Source of the DNA: Nocardia vermiculata NBRC 100427 | Lineage (GTDB): Bacteria > Actinomycetota > Actinomycetes > Mycobacteriales > Mycobacteriaceae | Reading direction: 5' to 3' | DNA length: 64,000 nucleotides | Assembly (NCBI RefSeq): GCF_001613265.1 | Contig: NZ_BDCA01000016.1 | Span: forward strand, 100,754 to 164,753 | Shown: one piece after another, positions 42,030 to 49,156 of the stretch | How the letters are laid out: every line of letters starts with the position of its first letter | How positions within the stretch are numbered: position 1 is the stretch's first letter | Made by a program: the position numbers and the translations under genes | Notes under the pieces: generated by a model | The model's database searches: none | Seen by the model: only the letters and a program-made list of their open reading frames with translations | Told to the model about the DNA's origin: nothing

Positions 42030-44036
42030 ATGGCCAGGCCCGTCGATTCCCGGCTGTGGCGCTATGCGAGCACCGCACGGCGCTACCTGATCATCAGCGT
42101 GGGCCTGTCGGTGGTGGTCACGGCGAGCATCGTGGTCGCGGCGCTGATGCTGGCGCGCGTGGCGGCCGGCGTGATCACCGATCCCGGCCGCCGGACCGCC
42201 GGAGCCTGGGCCACCGAACTGGTGGTCCTCGCGGCGGCACTCGCGGTGCGGGTGCTGGCGAGCTGGTGGCAGTCGCGGCTTGCCCATCGGGCGGGGGCGC
42301 AGGTGGTTGCGGAGCTGGAGACTTCCGTGCTCACCGCCGGCGCCGCCCTCCCGCCGCGTGAATTGGATTCCCGGCGTACCGAACTCGCCGTGGTGGTCGG
42401 TGACGGGCTCGGCGGGTTGCGTGCCTACCTGACCGGATACCTGCCGGCGCTGCTGCTGGCGGCGCTGGTACCGCCGATCGTGCTGGTGGTGATCGCGCTG
42501 CACGATCTCACCGCGGCGATCATCATTCTGGTCACACTGCCGCTGGTTCCGCTGTTCATGATCCTCATCGGCCTGATGACGAAGGGGCGCGCCGAACAGG
42601 CGCTCAGCGCGACCACCCGGCTGTCGGATCAGATGCTCGATCTGTTCGCGGGCATGCCGACCCTGCGCGCCCTCGGCCGCGAAACCGGTGCCGCCGACGG
42701 GCATGCGCCGTCCATGCGGGGCCGGGTACGCGAGCTGGGGGAAGCACTGCACAAGCGGACCATGGCGACGTTGCGGGTCGCGTTCCTGTCGTCGATGGTG
42801 CTGGAGATGCTGGCCACTCTGTGTGTGGCGCTGGTCGCGGTATCGATCGGCATGCGGCTGGTCTACGGGAACATGGGGCTGTACGCCGGATTACTGGGCC
42901 TGATCCTGGCGCCCGAGGTCTACCTGCCACTGCGCACGGTGGGGGAGCGCTTCCATGCCGCGCAGGACGGGATGGCCGCGGCGGAACGGGCTTTCGCGGT
43001 ACTGGATCCGCCCGGTGCGGAACCGCCGCACCGAGACCGGGCCGCGCCGACGGGTTCGGCGGCGCCGGCGCCCGGACCGATCGAACTGTGCGGAGTCGGT
43101 GTGCGGGCGAGGGACGGCTATGCACCGGCCGACCTGTCGGCAGTCCTGCGGCCGGGGACGGTCACCGTGCTCACCGGACCGAACGGATGCGGTAAATCGA
43201 CGGCGCTGCAAGCGATCCTGGGGCTGACACGGCCCGAACAGGGCAGTGTGCACGTGGGTGGCCGCCCGCTCGACGAGCTGAACCCCGAGGCATGGTGGGC
43301 CCGCCTGGCCTGGTTGCCGCAACGGCCCGTGCTGCTGCCCGGCACCCTTCGGGAGAACCTCGAACTGTTCGGTGCGGACCCGGCGTCCCCGGATATCGCC
43401 CGGATCTGCGCGGCCACCGGCTTCGACGAGGTGCTGGCCGAACTGCCGGACCGGTGGGACACCGTCGTCGGTGCGGGCGGGCTGGGCCTGTCCCTGGGCC
43501 AGGGCCAGCGCCTGGCCCTGACCCGAGTACTCGCCGCCGACCGCCCGGTCCTGCTTCTCGACGAACCCACGGCACATCTCGACGACCGCAGTGAGGCAAC
43601 AGTTCTCGCCGCCCTGTCGGAGCGGGCGCGGGCAGGCGCCACCGTCGTGGTGGTCGCACACCGGCCCACTGTGCTCGCCATCGCGGACCGAATCGTCGAG
43701 GTCGAGGCGAGTGGGGTGCCGAGTGGGGAAGAACCGGAACCGCCGCGTCCCGGCCCGCCCCGCCGAGCCCCGACCACGGCTGCCGAGCGCGTCGCCGACG
43801 CCGGACCGGCTGCCGGCGCAGAGCAGTGGCCGGTCGGAGAAACCGAGCCGCAGCAGGACTCGGAACACGAGGACGCGATGGCGCACCCGCAGCGGATCGA
43901 CCGGCAAGACCGGCAGTTGTCGTCGGGCCGAGCGGGTTTCGCGGACTTCTCGGTGCCCGGGACTGCGGGGGTGGCGTCCACGCAGGTGGTTCCGGGCGGA
44001 CTGTCCGGCCCGGGCGCAGGAGGGGGAAGACGATGA
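42030..44036 (+). CDS. cydD: ABC transporter CydD (cytochrome bd assembly, thiol exporter)
   Basis: Half-transporter of 668 aa that with CydC exports reductant thiols needed for bd oxidase assembly. Six helices occupy residues 15-300. The nucleotide-binding domain has Walker A GPNGCGKST near 381, Q-loop in LAWLPQRPVLLPGTLREN, signature LSLGQGQRLAL (Leu instead of Gly in LSGGQ), Walker B VLLLDEP, and the H-loop VVAHRPT. A low-complexity Pro/Glu/Arg/Gly tail of about 110 residues follows, unusual for CydD. It ends overlapping cydC by 4 nt. Confidence 0.9.
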   Translation: MARPVDSRLWRYASTARRYLIISVGLSVVVTASIVVAALMLARVAAGVITDPGRRTAGAWATELVVLAAALAVRVLASWWQSRLAHRAGAQVVAELETSVLTAGAALPPRELDSRRTELAVVVGDGLGGLRAYLTGYLPALLLAALVPPIVLVVIALHDLTAAIIILVTLPLVPLFMILIGLMTKGRAEQALSATTRLSDQMLDLFAGMPTLRALGRETGAADGHAPSMRGRVRELGEALHKRTMATLRVAFLSSMVLEMLATLCVALVAVSIGMRLVYGNMGLYAGLLGLILAPEVYLPLRTVGERFHAAQDGMAAAERAFAVLDPPGAEPPHRDRAAPTGSAAPAPGPIELCGVGVRARDGYAPADLSAVLRPGTVTVLTGPNGCGKSTALQAILGLTRPEQGSVHVGGRPLDELNPEAWWARLAWLPQRPVLLPGTLRENLELFGADPASPDIARICAATGFDEVLAELPDRWDTVVGAGGLGLSLGQGQRLALTRVLAADRPVLLLDEPTAHLDDRSEATVLAALSERARAGATVVVVAHRPTVLAIADRIVEVEASGVPSGEEPEPPRPGPPRRAPTTAAERVADAGPAAGAEQWPVGETEPQQDSEHEDAMAHPQRIDRQDRQLSSGRAGFADFSVPGTAGVASTQVVPGGLSGPGAGGGRR

Positions 44037-45745
44037 GACTGTGGTCGGAACTTCGGGATCTGCGCCGCTTGTCGCAGATATCGCCGTGGCGGGTCGCGCT
44101 GTCGGTTGCCTGGGGGACCGTCGCGCTGGGGAGCGGTCTCGGACTGGCGGCGCTGGCGGCCTGGCTGATCGCGCGCGCCTGGCAGATGCCACCGGTCCTG
44201 GATCTCACTGTCGCGGTGGTCGCGGTGCGGGCGCTGGGTATCTCGCGTGGGCTGTTCCGCTACATCGAAAGGCTCGCCACCCACGATGTAGCGCTGCGGG
44301 CGATGACGACTGCGCGGACGACGGTGTATACCGCGCTGGCTCGGGCCGATATCTGGACTACGCGCGGGCGTGGCCGAGCGGTGACACGGGACAAGTCCGC
44401 ACCGCTGCGCCGGGGAGATCTGCTGACCAGAATCGGCGCCGATATCGACGATCTCGGCTCGGTGGTCGTGCGAGCGTTGGTCCCCATCGCGGTCGCACTG
44501 CTGCTGTCGATCGCTGCGGTGGCGCTGCTGGCCACCATTTCCGGGCCGGCCGCGGCGATACTCGCGGTGGCCCTGCTGGTTTCGGGAGTATTCGCGCCCT
44601 GGCTGTCCGCGCGCGCCGGACAGGAGGCCGAGCTGGCGGTGCGCGACGATCGTGCCGAATTCCGGGCCGCGGCGGTGACCGTCCTCGACCACGCTCCCGA
44701 ACTGCGGGTGGCAGGTCGGCTCCAGGACGCCGTCGGGACCGCCACAGCGGCCTCCGAACGCGCGGTGGCGGCCGAGGACCGGGCCGCCTCGCACAGTGCG
44801 TGGGCGGCCGCGGCCACGCCGCTGTCGATCGGGGTCAGCGTGCTGGGGGCATTACTGATCGGCATCGCGCTGTACGGCAGCGGGTCCGATGCGGTGGCCG
44901 AACGGCTGCAGCCTGCCGCGCCCGGCGGGATTTCGCCCATGGCCTTCACGATCCTGGTACTGCTGCCGCTGTCGGCTTTCGAGGCGGTCGGGGTGTTGCC
45001 CGCCGCCGCGCAGGCACTCACCACCGGCCGCGCTGCCGTACGCCGCATCCGCGACGTGGAACGGATGAGCCCCTCCGCGGTGCGGGCGGGCGCGGTGAGC
45101 GGCACCGAAGTGGGCGCGCCGAGCGAATCCGAGATGCTCGCGGACGGGCAGCTGCGGGCTCGGCTCGCGCGGACCCTGCCCGAGATCCCGCCGGGACGGC
45201 GGATCGCCGTGGTCGGCCCCAGCGGCGCGGGCAAGACCACCCTGCTCATGGGCTGGGCGGGGCTGTTCGATACGCCGCGGCCCGGCATTACCTTCTTCGC
45301 TGAGGATGCCCACCTGTTCGGCACCACGGTGCTGGAGAATCTCCGGGTCGCCCGCGGTGATCTGAGCGCGGACGATGCCGAACAGGCCCTGCGCGCGGTG
45401 GGGGCGGGGCCCTGGCTGGACGCCCAGGTCGAGGGCCTGGACACCGATCTGGTCGGCGGTGCCGCCGCGGTCTCGGGTGGTCAGCGGCGCCGGCTGTTGC
45501 TGGCACGGGCGCTGGTCGCCCCGGCTCACACCCTGCTGCTCGACGAACCCACCGAGCATATGGAGGCCGGTGCCGGTGCGGACCTGCTGCGGGCGCTGCT
45601 GGACGAGACCAGCGGACTGATCGCACCCGATCGCACCGTGGTGGTGGTGACCCATCAGCTGCCCACCGACCATCGCGCCGACACCGTGGTCACCGTCGCA
45701 CCGGGCGGGGCGGTCACCGTCTCCCATCCGGCAGCCACCGCTTAA
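44033..45745 (+). CDS. cydC: ABC transporter CydC (cytochrome bd assembly, thiol exporter)
   Basis: Partner half-transporter of 570 aa. The membrane domain spans residues 10-330. The ATPase domain has Walker A GPSGAGKTT (Lys near 400), signature VSGGQRRRLLLARAL, Walker B TLLLDEPTEHME, and H-loop VVVTHQL. Between Walker A and the Q-loop region it is shortened: only about 24 residues separate the Walker Lys from FFAEDAHLF, and Glu occupies the usual Q-loop Gln. The gene overlaps cydD (ATGA) and has GGAGGGGG upstream. The defect may be tolerated in an asymmetric heterodimer. Confidence 0.9.
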   Translation: MRLWSELRDLRRLSQISPWRVALSVAWGTVALGSGLGLAALAAWLIARAWQMPPVLDLTVAVVAVRALGISRGLFRYIERLATHDVALRAMTTARTTVYTALARADIWTTRGRGRAVTRDKSAPLRRGDLLTRIGADIDDLGSVVVRALVPIAVALLLSIAAVALLATISGPAAAILAVALLVSGVFAPWLSARAGQEAELAVRDDRAEFRAAAVTVLDHAPELRVAGRLQDAVGTATAASERAVAAEDRAASHSAWAAAATPLSIGVSVLGALLIGIALYGSGSDAVAERLQPAAPGGISPMAFTILVLLPLSAFEAVGVLPAAAQALTTGRAAVRRIRDVERMSPSAVRAGAVSGTEVGAPSESEMLADGQLRARLARTLPEIPPGRRIAVVGPSGAGKTTLLMGWAGLFDTPRPGITFFAEDAHLFGTTVLENLRVARGDLSADDAEQALRAVGAGPWLDAQVEGLDTDLVGGAAAVSGGQRRRLLLARALVAPAHTLLLDEPTEHMEAGAGADLLRALLDETSGLIAPDRTVVVVTHQLPTDHRADTVVTVAPGGAVTVSHPAATA

Positions 45746-45786
45746 CCACCAGGTCACGCAGCGAATTCGGCTGTGGGGAAAATCCG

Positions 45787-45815
45787 TTGCGTGCCTGTCC
45801 CGGCGCCGGTAGTTT
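45787..45815 (+). promoter_or_regulatory. Promoter of the structured-RNA locus
   Basis: TTGCGT (45787-45792) and TAGTTT (45810-45815) are separated by exactly 17 nt. The start point would be near 45822, just before the strong ribosome site of the micro-ORF. Confidence 0.6.
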
Positions 45816-45821
45816 CGTCGG

Positions 45822-46048
45822 TACACGGGAAAGGAGGTGGTTCGACGAATGAATATTCATAGGACGCGTGAGGTGGCTGCCGGTTGAGCGCCACAGCCGC
45901 GGTACCCGTACCGCGGCACGCTGCAGTGGATTCACTCCCCGCGCGAGCGCTGAGCTAATCCAAGGCAGTCACCCGGCCCCCGAGCTCCCGGTTGTCCGAC
46001 CGGGTACGGCGACGAGAAGTAATTCTCCGCCGTAAAGCTCGGGGGCTG
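45822..46048 (+). ncRNA. Candidate structured RNA with micro-ORF and three-way junction
   Basis: In order: the 12-codon ORF (45849-45887), a perfect 9-bp hairpin CCGCGGTAC/GTACCGCGG (45897-45916, 2-nt centre), and a three-way junction. P1 pairs 45974-45986 with 46036-46048 (13 bp, one G-U). P2 is CCCGGT/ACCGGG (45987-45992, 45999-46004). P3 is TACGGCG/CGCCGTA (46005-46011, 46028-46034) continuing after a 2-nt AC bulge as GAGAA/TTCTC closed by GTAA, a GNRA tetraloop. Only A46035 is unpaired at the junction. The tetraloop reads GNRA only on the plus strand. No plus-strand gene follows before 50735. I do not recognise it as a known riboswitch or as 6S, tmRNA or RNase P RNA. Confidence 0.6.
45849..45887 (+). 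CDS. 12-codon ORF with perfect Shine-Dalgarno (possible leader peptide)
   Basis: ATG to TGA encodes MNIHRTREVAAG. The ribosome site AAAGGAGGTGG (45830-45840) is complementary to the 16S tail over its full core. The end of the ORF lies in two alternative pairings, GTGGC/GCCAC and GGCTG/CAGCC, as in translational or transcriptional attenuators. The peptide has no strong bias for one amino acid. There is no downstream gene on this strand to control, so a leader-peptide role is doubtful and a marker or trigger of RNA folding is possible. Confidence 0.5.
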   Translation: MNIHRTREVAAG

Positions 46049-46270
46049 TGCCGTGCCGCCTCCCCGCAATTTTAGGCCAGGCTCGGGTGCGGGGTTGCTT
46101 CGCGTCGGCGGGTGCGGTGGGGCGTTCGGTCTGCTCAGCCCGTACCCGGTGAGTTACCCATGTTCTGGCGAGATCAGTGGTTCTGTTGGTGCAGGAGAAC
46201 AGTGGGTTTCGCGCTGGTGTGATCTGGGGTTTCGCCGGCGGGCAGGTCGGCTTCGTTTGCGCTTACGCGT
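46049..46270. other. Non-coding remainder of the cydC/nitrobindin gap
   Basis: G-rich sequence with one further inverted repeat, CCCCGCA (46062-46068) with TGCGGGG (46088-46094). I see no gene. It is the 3' side of the minus-strand nitrobindin-like gene. Confidence 0.4.
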
Positions 46271-46948
46271 TCAGCCGATGTAGCGCTGGAGGCGGGCGGA
46301 CAGGCGGGGCTGGAGGGCTCCGTCGGATTCCACTCGCTCCTCTACGTAGCCGAGGTCGCCGCCTTCGACGATGCCGTAGAGGCGTTTCGCGCCGCCGACG
46401 ACCGCACCGGACTGGCTGCGGATCACCACATCGGTCGCGAGTTCCCAGGAGGACTGGGTCAGGGCTTGGCCGTAGAACAGTTCGACGACGCCGGAGCTGT
46501 GGGTCAGCAGCAGTTCGAGAACTTCGTCGTCGCCTTCGATGCCGACCCGCCAGAACCCGCTCTCGCGCAGGTCGGGGCCGGAGTACTCGCCTTCGGAATC
46601 CAGCACCCAGGAACGGGACTCCCAGGCCAGATAGTCACCGCCGTCGTGCGACACGATGATCTGCTGGCCGAAGCGATAGTCGCCGCCGCGCTCGGGGTCG
46701 TTGCCCTCACCCTCGCCGCGCCACACACCGACCAGCGGGAGCAGCGCGAGCATGGAGGCGCTCAGATCGGGACCGACCCGCAGATTCGCGGTGTCCTCGG
46801 GCAGCGGTAGATCGGGCAGCTGGGGAATGTTGCGCCCACCGGTGGACTCGGCGCGCTCGGCAGCCTTCGCTACGGCCTCGTCGCCACTACCGCGGCGGGC
46901 CGCATCGACAGTACCGCGGCGGGCCGCATCGTCCGCCGACTCCGTCAC
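46271..46948 (-). CDS. Nitrobindin-like protein (Rv0813c type, lacking the heme histidine)
   Basis: Beta-barrel protein of 225 aa related to nitrobindin/FABP-like proteins (LLPLVGVWRGEGEG, YRFGQQIIVSHDGGDYLAWES, FWRVG, VELFYGQ). The preceding 60 residues are a flexible, repetitive extension (AARRGTVDAARRGSGDE). Nitrobindins bind heme through a His near the C-terminus. Here that segment reads LQPRLSARLQRYIG, with Arg where His is expected, as in the proteins named ferric nitrobindin-like (Rv0813c). Heme binding and peroxynitrite isomerase activity are therefore unlikely. GTG 46948 overlaps the stop of a 31-aa membrane ORF, so translation is probably coupled. Confidence 0.8.
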   Translation of the reverse strand: MTESADDAARRGTVDAARRGSGDEAVAKAAERAESTGGRNIPQLPDLPLPEDTANLRVGPDLSASMLALLPLVGVWRGEGEGNDPERGGDYRFGQQIIVSHDGGDYLAWESRSWVLDSEGEYSGPDLRESGFWRVGIEGDDEVLELLLTHSSGVVELFYGQALTQSSWELATDVVIRSQSGAVVGGAKRLYGIVEGGDLGYVEERVESDGALQPRLSARLQRYIG

Positions 46949-47040
46949 GATTCGGTGAACAGCCGGTAGAGGACGTACAGACCGAACCACGCGATCAGCA
47001 CGGAGACGAGGACCAGCAGAATTTCGAAGGCTAAGACCAC
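46945..47040 (-). CDS. 31-aa single-helix membrane microprotein
   Basis: GTG 47040 to TGA encodes a peptide with one hydrophobic helix (LAFEILLVLVSVLIAWFGLY) and a short basic/polar C-terminus (VLYRLFTES). It is leaderless: TAAACT lies exactly 7 nt before the GTG. Its stop overlaps the nitrobindin-like GTG start by 4 nt (GTGA), so it provides both the promoter and the translational entry for that gene. Function unknown. It may anchor or regulate the downstream product, or act only as a coupling leader. Confidence 0.65.
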   Translation of the reverse strand: MVLAFEILLVLVSVLIAWFGLYVLYRLFTES

Positions 47041-47047
47041 ATATCGG

Positions 47048-47053
47048 AGTTTA
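47048..47053 (-). promoter_or_regulatory. -10 box for the microprotein/nitrobindin operon
   Basis: TAAACT on the minus strand, exactly 7 nt before GTG 47040. It is the same hexamer and spacing as the polycysteine leader promoter at 49060-49065. Confidence 0.6.
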
Positions 47054-47076
47054 ACGACTACCCCCGCCGATACGAA

Positions 47077-47109
47077 AACTGCCCCGGGAATGTTGTTCCC
47101 GGGGCAGTT
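47077..47109 (-). terminator. Intrinsic terminator of the sulfur operon
   Basis: A 14-bp perfect stem (AACTGCCCCGGGAA with its complement) closes a 5-nt loop. On the minus strand it runs into UUUUCG (47073-47078), a good intrinsic terminator 24 nt after the sseC stop. Confidence 0.8.
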
Positions 47110-47132
47110 GACGGAGGACGTTCTCGGTGGTC

Positions 47133-47438
47133 CTACTTGGCGACGCTCACGTCGACATTGTGGACGCCGGCCCCTTCGGGGCTGACCTCTGCCGAGCCGT
47201 TGCCCGCCGACGACAGGGCCCGCAGGGTCCAGGTGCCGGGCGCGGCGAAGAAGCGGAAGTCACCGGTGCCGGAGGCCACGACCTCGGCGGTGAACTCGTC
47301 GCTCGAGTCCAGCAGGCGGACGAAGGCGCCGCCTACCGGGTTCCCGTCCGCATCGAGGACACGGCCGGTGAGGACCGTCTCCTTCTCGGTGTCGACGTTG
47401 GCCGGAAGGGCCTGACCCTGGGTAGGTGCTGCACACAT
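47133..47438 (-). CDS. sseC: DUF1416 protein SseC
   Basis: Small protein of 101 aa of the DUF1416 family, always found next to a thiosulfate sulfurtransferase in actinobacteria. It has a carboxypeptidase-regulatory-like beta fold (LTGRVLDADGNPVGGAFVRLLDSSDEF, then FRFFAAPGTWTLRAL). Its role in sulfur metabolism is not established. It starts 6 nt after the cysA2 stop, as the last gene of the polycysteine-leader operon, and corresponds to Rv0814c. Confidence 0.87.
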   Translation of the reverse strand: MCAAPTQGQALPANVDTEKETVLTGRVLDADGNPVGGAFVRLLDSSDEFTAEVVASGTGDFRFFAAPGTWTLRALSSAGNGSAEVSPEGAGVHNVDVSVAK

Positions 47439-47444
47439 GTCTGG

Positions 47445-48278
47445 TTACGCTCCCAACTCGATCGGTGCACCGACGAGGGAGCCGTACTCGGTCCAGCTCC
47501 CGTCGTAGTTCTTGACGTTCTTGTGGCCCAGCAGCTCCTGCAGCACGAACCAGGTGTGCGAGGAACGCTCACCGATGCGGCAGTAGGCGATGGTCTCCTT
47601 CTCGCCGTCCAGGCCCGCTTCCTTGTACAGGGCGGCCAGGTCCTCGTCGGACTTGAAGGTGCCGTCTTCGTTGGCGGCCTTGCTCCACGGCACGTTGATG
47701 GCGCCGGGGATGTGGCCGGGACGCTGGCTCTGCTCCTGCGGCAGGTGCGCGGGAGCGAGGATCTTGCCGGAGAACTCGTCGGGCGAACGCACGTCGACGA
47801 GGTTCTTCGCGCCGATCGCGTTGATGGCGTCGTCGCGGAAGGCGCGGATCGACAGGTCCTGCTCGGAGGCCTTGTAGCTGGTCGCCGGGCGGGCCACCAC
47901 ATCGGTGGACAGCGGGCGCGCGTCGAGCTCCCACTTCTTGCGGCCGCCGTCGAGCAGCTTCACGTCCTGGTGGCCGTACAGCTTGAAGTACCAGTAGGCG
48001 TAGGCCGCGAACCAGTTGTTGTTGCCACCGTAGAGCACGACGGTGTCGTCGTTGCTGATGCCGCGGGCCGACAGCAGATCGGAGAACTGCTCACGGTTGA
48101 CGAAGTCACGCCGAACCGGATCCTGCAGATCCTTCTTCCAGTCGATCTTTACGGCACCCTCGATGTGGCCCGTGTCGTAGGCGGAGGCATCCTCGTCGAC
48201 CTCGACGAGAACGACGCCGGGGGTGTTGAGGTTCTCTTCGACCCAGTCTGCGGAGACCAGGACATCGGAGCGAGCCAT
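47445..48278 (-). CDS. cysA2: Thiosulfate sulfurtransferase (rhodanese)
   Basis: Two-domain rhodanese of 277 aa. The N-terminal domain is inactive. The C-terminal domain has the catalytic cysteine in YCRIGERSSHTWFVL, the loop type of CysA/SseA sulfurtransferases. It moves sulfane sulfur from thiosulfate to cyanide or a cellular acceptor. AAAGGAAC lies before ATG 48278. It is the middle gene of the operon DUF4395-cysA2-sseC, the order known from mycobacteria (Rv0815c). Confidence 0.93.
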   Translation of the reverse strand: MARSDVLVSADWVEENLNTPGVVLVEVDEDASAYDTGHIEGAVKIDWKKDLQDPVRRDFVNREQFSDLLSARGISNDDTVVLYGGNNNWFAAYAYWYFKLYGHQDVKLLDGGRKKWELDARPLSTDVVARPATSYKASEQDLSIRAFRDDAINAIGAKNLVDVRSPDEFSGKILAPAHLPQEQSQRPGHIPGAINVPWSKAANEDGTFKSDEDLAALYKEAGLDGEKETIAYCRIGERSSHTWFVLQELLGHKNVKNYDGSWTEYGSLVGAPIELGA

Positions 48279-48360
48279 GTTGTTCCTTTCGATGTGACTT
48301 CTGGGGTATGTGGAGATATCGGTCGGTGGTTTCGGGGCCGGTCGGTATCCGACGAGCCGG

Positions 48361-48846
48361 TCAGTGTGCTGCGCCGGCCGGAGTGCCGGAGCGGGTGGTC
48401 AGCCGCTGGATCAGCGGGTAGGCGAGGCAGCCCAGGCAGATGCCGAAGGCTGCGTTGAGCAATGCCGCGAACAGGGCGAACGCGGTGAAGACGGCGCCGA
48501 CCACGCCCGCGCCGGCCACGAAGCCGATGAAACCGGCGGCCGCGAAGACGAAGCCGACCAGCTGGGCGAACCGAAGCGGCGGCACCGGTTCGGTCTCGGT
48601 GGCCGGTCCGATCCGCGGCGCGACGAACGCGGCGAACAGCCGGCCGTACGGGCTGCGTCGCGGCCCGTACGCCGCACCGACAGCGAAGACGATCGCCTGC
48701 AGCGCGATCAGTACTGCCGCGGCCGGTGTGGAGAAGGCCGAGACGACGAGGACGAGAACGAGGACGCCGGTGGTGACCCACGCCGCGAACCGTGGTCCGC
48801 GCACGTCCACCTGCCCGGGGTTGGGGGTATCGGTGTTCTGAGGCAC
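48361..48846 (-). CDS. DUF4395 membrane protein
   Basis: Membrane protein of 161 aa. It has about four hydrophobic helices in the DUF4395 pattern: VDVRGPRFAAWVTTGVLVLVLV at the start and FGICLGCLAYPLIQRL near the end, the latter with a CxxC-less pair of cysteines. It is the first gene of the sulfur operon. GTG 48846 has AGGAG 6 nt upstream, and the leader upstream carries the polycysteine ORF. Such proteins are thought to work with rhodaneses, but the activity is unproven. Confidence 0.83.
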   Translation of the reverse strand: MPQNTDTPNPGQVDVRGPRFAAWVTTGVLVLVLVVSAFSTPAAAVLIALQAIVFAVGAAYGPRRSPYGRLFAAFVAPRIGPATETEPVPPLRFAQLVGFVFAAAGFIGFVAGAGVVGAVFTAFALFAALLNAAFGICLGCLAYPLIQRLTTRSGTPAGAAH

Positions 48847-48931
48847 GAATGCTCCTGCGCTGAAGAAGGCTTATCTGTCAGAGATAGTCGGATCACCGGG
48901 GGATCGTCGAGATCACACACGCGGTGGACAA

Positions 48932-48965
48932 CCGGTCGGCGGCAGGGAAACGAAAGGCCGACCGG
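48932..48965 (-). promoter_or_regulatory. Leader hairpin abutting the polycysteine ORF stop
   Basis: On the minus strand, CCGGTCGGC and GCCGACCGG form a perfect 9-bp stem that begins at the base after the uORF stop codon. The 16-nt pyrimidine-rich loop contains CCUGC, complementary to GCAGG of the DUF4395 ribosome site. This could couple leader translation to access of the downstream start. Confidence 0.5.
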
Positions 48966-49052
48966 CTACATGCACAGGCAGCAACAACCGCCGAGGCGGC
49001 ACAGATCTACTGTGCGGCGTCGGGTGAGCATCAGCTCTCGGCGGGTTTGCAC
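48966..49052 (-). CDS. Polycysteine leader peptide (cysteine-responsive attenuator)
   Basis: Leaderless ORF of 28 codons from GTG 49052 to TAG. The C-terminal half is RTVDLCRLGGCCCLCM, with five cysteines in the last eleven residues. TAAACT lies exactly 7 nt before the GTG. It precedes DUF4395-cysA2-sseC, the same operon that in Mycobacterium smegmatis carries the polycysteine uORF Ms5788A, shown to attenuate translation in response to cysteine. Here ribosome stalling at the Cys run when cysteine is scarce would alter the following hairpin and expose the DUF4395 start. The match of gene order, leaderless start and Cys run makes the assignment strong. Confidence 0.85.
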   Translation of the reverse strand: MQTRRELMLTRRRTVDLCRLGGCCCLCM

Positions 49053-49059
49053 GTAAAGC

Positions 49060-49065
49060 AGTTTA
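49060..49065 (-). promoter_or_regulatory. -10 box of the polycysteine-leader sulfur operon
   Basis: TAAACT on the minus strand, 7 nt before GTG 49052, directing a leaderless transcript for the leader ORF and the three downstream genes. Confidence 0.65.
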
Positions 49066-49156
49066 CCCGGTTTCGGCAGGGAATTGGACCCCGGGTACGA
49101 AACTCGGCGCCAAGATGGGGCGCCCGGTATCGAAAAAGCAGCGTTGACCAGGAAGT

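Noticed and set aside
45974..46048. Simple intrinsic terminator of cydC
   Set aside because: The structure is 230 nt past cydC, has its own promoter and no U tract, and forms three helices with a GNRA loop, more than a terminator needs.
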